A DNA stretch of 64,000 nucleotides from Lacrimispora sp. BS-2. GTDB lineage: Bacteria; Bacillota; Clostridia; Lachnospirales; Lachnospiraceae. Made by a program: the position numbers and the translations under genes. Shown piece by piece: positions 61,387-64,000 of the stretch (position 1 is its first letter; each line of letters begins with the position of its first letter). A model generated the notes under the pieces. The model ran no database searches, was not told where the DNA came from, and saw only the letters and a program-made list of their open reading frames with translations. The stretch covers positions 2,046,001 through 2,110,000 of the forward strand of contig NZ_CP157940.1 of the NCBI RefSeq assembly GCF_040207125.1. Reading direction: 5' to 3'.

Positions 61387-64000
61387 TTAATTTACTGCCG
61401 GGCAGCTGCCAAATACTTGTGTAAATATTTGTACTGCTTTGGCTAAAAGTACCGCAGCAACGCCATCATCTGCAAATCCAATACCAGATAAATTATCTAT
61501 AAGCAAAACACCCCCTACTACCGTCAAACCTGCACCTGCTACTACCAGACCCGCATTCTTCGCCCATTCCAATGCATCTTTTGGTACTGCTACCATTTCC
61601 TCTTGCGGCTGCTTTTTCCTATTCTCATATGACCAGAAGATCATTCCGGGATATTCTGCATCAGTATGGTAATGAATGACTTTATTTGGATATCTTTGGC
61701 TTGGGACATCGCAGTTAAATATAGCATTTAAGGATTCCCCCGGTATTGCAGTCCTTCCCTTATACCTTTTATCAGTTTCATTCTCCCTTATCGCTTTTAC
61801 ATAAGCATTTAACTGTACTTGTCCTCTGGCTTTACTATAAGCCGTATCATGCTTTAATTCATACACTTCTATCTGTCCAGCCGCATTATAATACAAGTAA
61901 TCCACTCTCCCTTTTCCTGTCGGTGTAGAATACCCTGATCCATTCCCTCTTTCTAACCCACTCGGTATAGTCTGCTCTGGTAATAACCCAGGACACCCAA
62001 ATACATGAGCCCTTAACGTCGTATGCGCATCATTCCCCTTCTCAATCAGATCGCGCCACCATTCTATTGCCTCCCCCAGTAAATCCACAAAGTTTAATGG
62101 GGAATTTAAGCAGTATATATAACTGTTTAAAGAGAAAGGACTATCCAGATATCCCTTTTGAATATCCTCTCCCGCAAATCTTCCAAGCTCCGGGACATAC
62201 TCTCTGGCCTGAGCATAATAAGTTCCAATTACTTCATCTGCTAAGTATCCGGTATAAGAGAAGGGCTGTCTCTTCCCCGCATTTCCATATTCGTCACAGC
62301 CAAATTCATCATACCCATAACGTTCCAATTCTTTTCCGGTATACCAAAGAAAACGAACCGGACTTCCCATTTCATCTAAAAGGGCAAAGCTGTCTACCCC
62401 GTTTTCTCTCATGCCTTCCAGAGAATTCCCCCACAAATAGGTTTGACGTTTTCCTCCCCTTTCTAACGCCAGAAGGTCATGATGATCCTTTGTCATGTCA
62501 AGAAGATATTCTGTGTCAACAGGATTTGCTCCGCCTTTTTTTTCTGACGTTCTGACTCTTTGTCCCAGACCATTATATTCATGCCTGCTGCTTTTCCCGT
62601 CTCTGGTTTCTGCTCTTTCAAGCCTTCCCATGGCATTATAACTGTATTTCTGCCAAAGGACATCATTCTCCCAGACCTCTGTCAGATTCCCTCTTAAGTC
62701 ATACCGATATGCGTACTTGGACGTTCCGTTTTTTTGAACTATCTGATCTGCGGCATTATAGATATAATCGGTTCGGTCTTCTCCTTCCACCATAACTGTA
62801 CGATTATAAAACCTATCATACCCATATTCACGCAGCACTTGTCCATTCTGTTCCACAGCGGTTAGCCGTCCACTCCGGTCATAGTGATACCGGTAGTCTC
62901 CGCTTTCCTTAGGGATTCCTCTGCGGTATTTCTGGATTTGTGTTTTATTCTCCATGAGATCATACGCATATTGGTAGTCTTCCAATACCGTTTCACCGCT
63001 TTTATGAATCAGCTTCTTAAGCCTTCCCACATGATCATAAGTCCAACACGTAGTAAGATTGTCATTGCAGATTCTTTCTGCCAGCCTTCCAGCCGAATCA
63101 TACCGGTAATTCACACGGGATTTACCATTTTTCACCTGGGTAAGGCGCAAAAGTTGGTCATAGGTATATTCGGTACGGTTCCCCTCTGGATCGATCACAG
63201 CTTTTCTTTCATCCATATCTCCGAATTCATACGCTATGCTCTGGCCCCGGTGGTTGGTTACCTTTTGGATTCTTCCATAACTGTCATACTCAGCGGCTGT
63301 GGTTCCCAACCAGTCTTCTATCTCCTTTAACTGCCGAAGATGATCGTAGGTATATTTTACCACGTCCCCATTATCATATGCAATGCTCTCAAGCAGTCCA
63401 TCTATGGTGTACGAAAAGGAAGTGCTCCGTCCATCACGGTCTGTTCTTCGCAATACGTTTCCGGCTGCATCGTGTTCATACTGTTCTTTATTTCCAAGCG
63501 GATTTATTACAGACACTACCCTGCCATCCAAATCCCTCTCATATAGCGTTAAGTGCAGGTTATGTTTGTCCTGATTAATCCGCATGGCCTCTTCTAACTC
63601 CAGATTCCTCTCGGTGATATTTCCCGTGCGGAATACTGCCGTTACATTTCCCAATGGGTCATAACCATACTTTGTTACATTCCCTTCTCCATCCTCTACG
63701 CTTACGAGTTTTCCCGACGGGGAATATCGGTACGTCATTTTATTTTTGTTGGCATCAATCACAGCAGTTATGTGGCCAACTGCGTCATAATCATATGTTT
63801 TTTCCTGCCCATCACTGCTTTTTATAAATATCATGCGGTTTTCATTATCATAAGTGTAATGAATACGGTATCCCCCAGCATCCCACTTTTCTATTATGTT
63901 CCGATTTGCATCATAAGTATAATTCTCACTTTTACCATCTGGAAAAATAACCTTTTTTAAAAGCCCCCCCGGAAAATATTCATAAGAAGTTGTCCTTCCA
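61387..64000 (-). CDS. RHS repeat protein with C-terminal toxin tip (5' end outside window)
   Basis: The reading frame is open from the stop at 61387 to the right edge (at least 870 residues), so the ATG at 63834 is internal. Many YD repeats (YDAVGHITAVIDANKNKMTYRY-type) are followed by the RHS core SYTGYLADEVIGTYYAQAREYVPELGRFAGEDIQKGYL and the boundary SLNSYIYCLNSPLNFVD. The last 190 or so residues are the variable tip. It contains GRVDYLYYNAAGQIEVYELKHD and GQVQLNAYV, a D...ExK...Q arrangement like PD-(D/E)xK nucleases, then a hydrophobic Gly-rich tail. The shell would encapsulate and deliver the tip into neighbouring cells. Signal or export region is out of view. Confidence 0.92.
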   Translation of the reverse strand, partial: GRTTSYEYFPGGLLKKVIFPDGKSENYTYDANRNIIEKWDAGGYRIHYTYDNENRMIFIKSSDGQEKTYDYDAVGHITAVIDANKNKMTYRYSPSGKLVSVEDGEGNVTKYGYDPLGNVTAVFRTGNITERNLELEEAMRINQDKHNLHLTLYERDLDGRVVSVINPLGNKEQYEHDAAGNVLRRTDRDGRSTSFSYTIDGLLESIAYDNGDVVKYTYDHLRQLKEIEDWLGTTAAEYDSYGRIQKVTNHRGQSIAYEFGDMDERKAVIDPEGNRTEYTYDQLLRLTQVKNGKSRVNYRYDSAGRLAERICNDNLTTCWTYDHVGRLKKLIHKSGETVLEDYQYAYDLMENKTQIQKYRRGIPKESGDYRYHYDRSGRLTAVEQNGQVLREYGYDRFYNRTVMVEGEDRTDYIYNAADQIVQKNGTSKYAYRYDLRGNLTEVWENDVLWQKYSYNAMGRLERAETRDGKSSRHEYNGLGQRVRTSEKKGGANPVDTEYLLDMTKDHHDLLALERGGKRQTYLWGNSLEGMRENGVDSFALLDEMGSPVRFLWYTGKELERYGYDEFGCDEYGNAGKRQPFSYTGYLADEVIGTYYAQAREYVPELGRFAGEDIQKGYLDSPFSLNSYIYCLNSPLNFVDLLGEAIEWWRDLIEKGNDAHTTLRAHVFGCPGLLPEQTIPSGLERGNGSGYSTPTGKGRVDYLYYNAAGQIEVYELKHDTAYSKARGQVQLNAYVKAIRENETDKRYKGRTAIPGESLNAIFNCDVPSQRYPNKVIHYHTDAEYPGMIFWSYENRKKQPQEEMVAVPKDALEWAKNAGLVVAGAGLTVVGGVLLIDNLSGIGFADDGVAAVLLAKAVQIFTQVFGSCPAVN
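61541..61865 (-). repeat. 325-bp direct repeat, copy 2 (RHS tip)
   Basis: This is the parental copy inside the intact RHS gene; see 60041-60365. Confidence 0.93.

Noticed and set aside
63834..63834. ATG at 63834 as the true RHS start
   Set aside because: The frame continues upstream with good YD repeats to the window edge, so this Met is internal.

Overview
The window looks like a chromosomal segment of an anaerobic Firmicute of the class Clostridia, most likely Lachnospiraceae (Lacrimispora/Enterocloster-like). This is inferred from the protein families: a two-subunit glycine dehydrogenase with a glycine riboswitch, a GrdB-like reductase protein, Na+-decarboxylase beta subunit, split PTS systems, HypA/HypB, and strong AGGAGG ribosome binding sites. 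No rRNA operon, complete tRNA or CRISPR array was seen. Both window edges cut genes: a response regulator on the left and an RHS protein on the right.

Layout. 1-5.3 kb: a KdpD/KdpE-like two-component system, an OadB-type Na+ pump subunit, a nitroreductase and a secreted tyrosine phosphatase. 5.6-9.8 kb: a decaying zone with an IS110 transposase carrying a structured upstream non-coding region, a broken AraC/GyrI regulator, a broken C45-type acyltransferase, an orphan terminator, a CsoR-like promoter, and a membrane Asp-box gene that ends inside the 3' half of a tRNA gene (probable attachment-site scar). 9.9-16.9 kb: the complete glycine cleavage operon gcvT-gcvH-gcvPA-gcvPB-lplA-lpdA behind a consensus promoter, tandem glycine riboswitch and terminator. 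17.1-18.7 kb: a YvlD/DUF2089 envelope-type operon. 19-23.6 kb: a MalY/PatB C-S lyase, APC permease, GntR regulator and MFS transporter. 23.9-28.1 kb: a sulfur/selenium trafficking cluster with two YeeE/YedE halves, two TusA proteins, a thioredoxin-reductase fused to a CxxC-less thioredoxin fold, and a divergent LysR regulator.

29-31.7 kb holds a secreted C39-like peptidase and unrecognised proteins. 31.7-40.1 kb is a coherent catabolic locus: lactose/cellobiose-type PTS IIA, IIB and IIC, a GrdB-like protein without its C-terminal part, an Ntn-hydrolase of the glycosylasparaginase family, an M20 dipeptidase, a PRD regulator, a MupG-like 6-phospho-muramidase and an unusual HPr. Two identical 19-bp palindromes (TTTCCTA-N5-TAGGAAA) precede its two main transcription units. 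I infer import and breakdown of an amino-sugar-linked amino acid or muropeptide. This is the most interesting metabolic system in the window.

40.3-46.1 kb carries a second tRNA-like scar beside a phage-type muramidase, a lipoprotein, a kinase pseudogene, a GNAT acetyltransferase, YitT, an orphan PTS IIB with a DUF5692-type membrane protein, and a deletion scar. 46.1-50.9 kb has hypA, an 896-residue Fe-S/FAD oxidoreductase and hypB, divergent from an FCD-type GntR regulator. 51-54.3 kb has a TetR regulator and an oleate hydratase flanking a 45-bp near-perfect palindrome. 54.3-64 kb is a polymorphic-toxin region: a frameshifted IS256 element, an RHS fragment, two paralogous membrane-anchored proteins, a complete ISL3 element with 35-bp inverted repeats, an orphan RHS C-terminal cassette about 98% identical to the tip of the main RHS protein at a 1,500-bp offset, a probable immunity gene, and the RHS gene, whose variable tip has PD-(D/E)xK-like residues.
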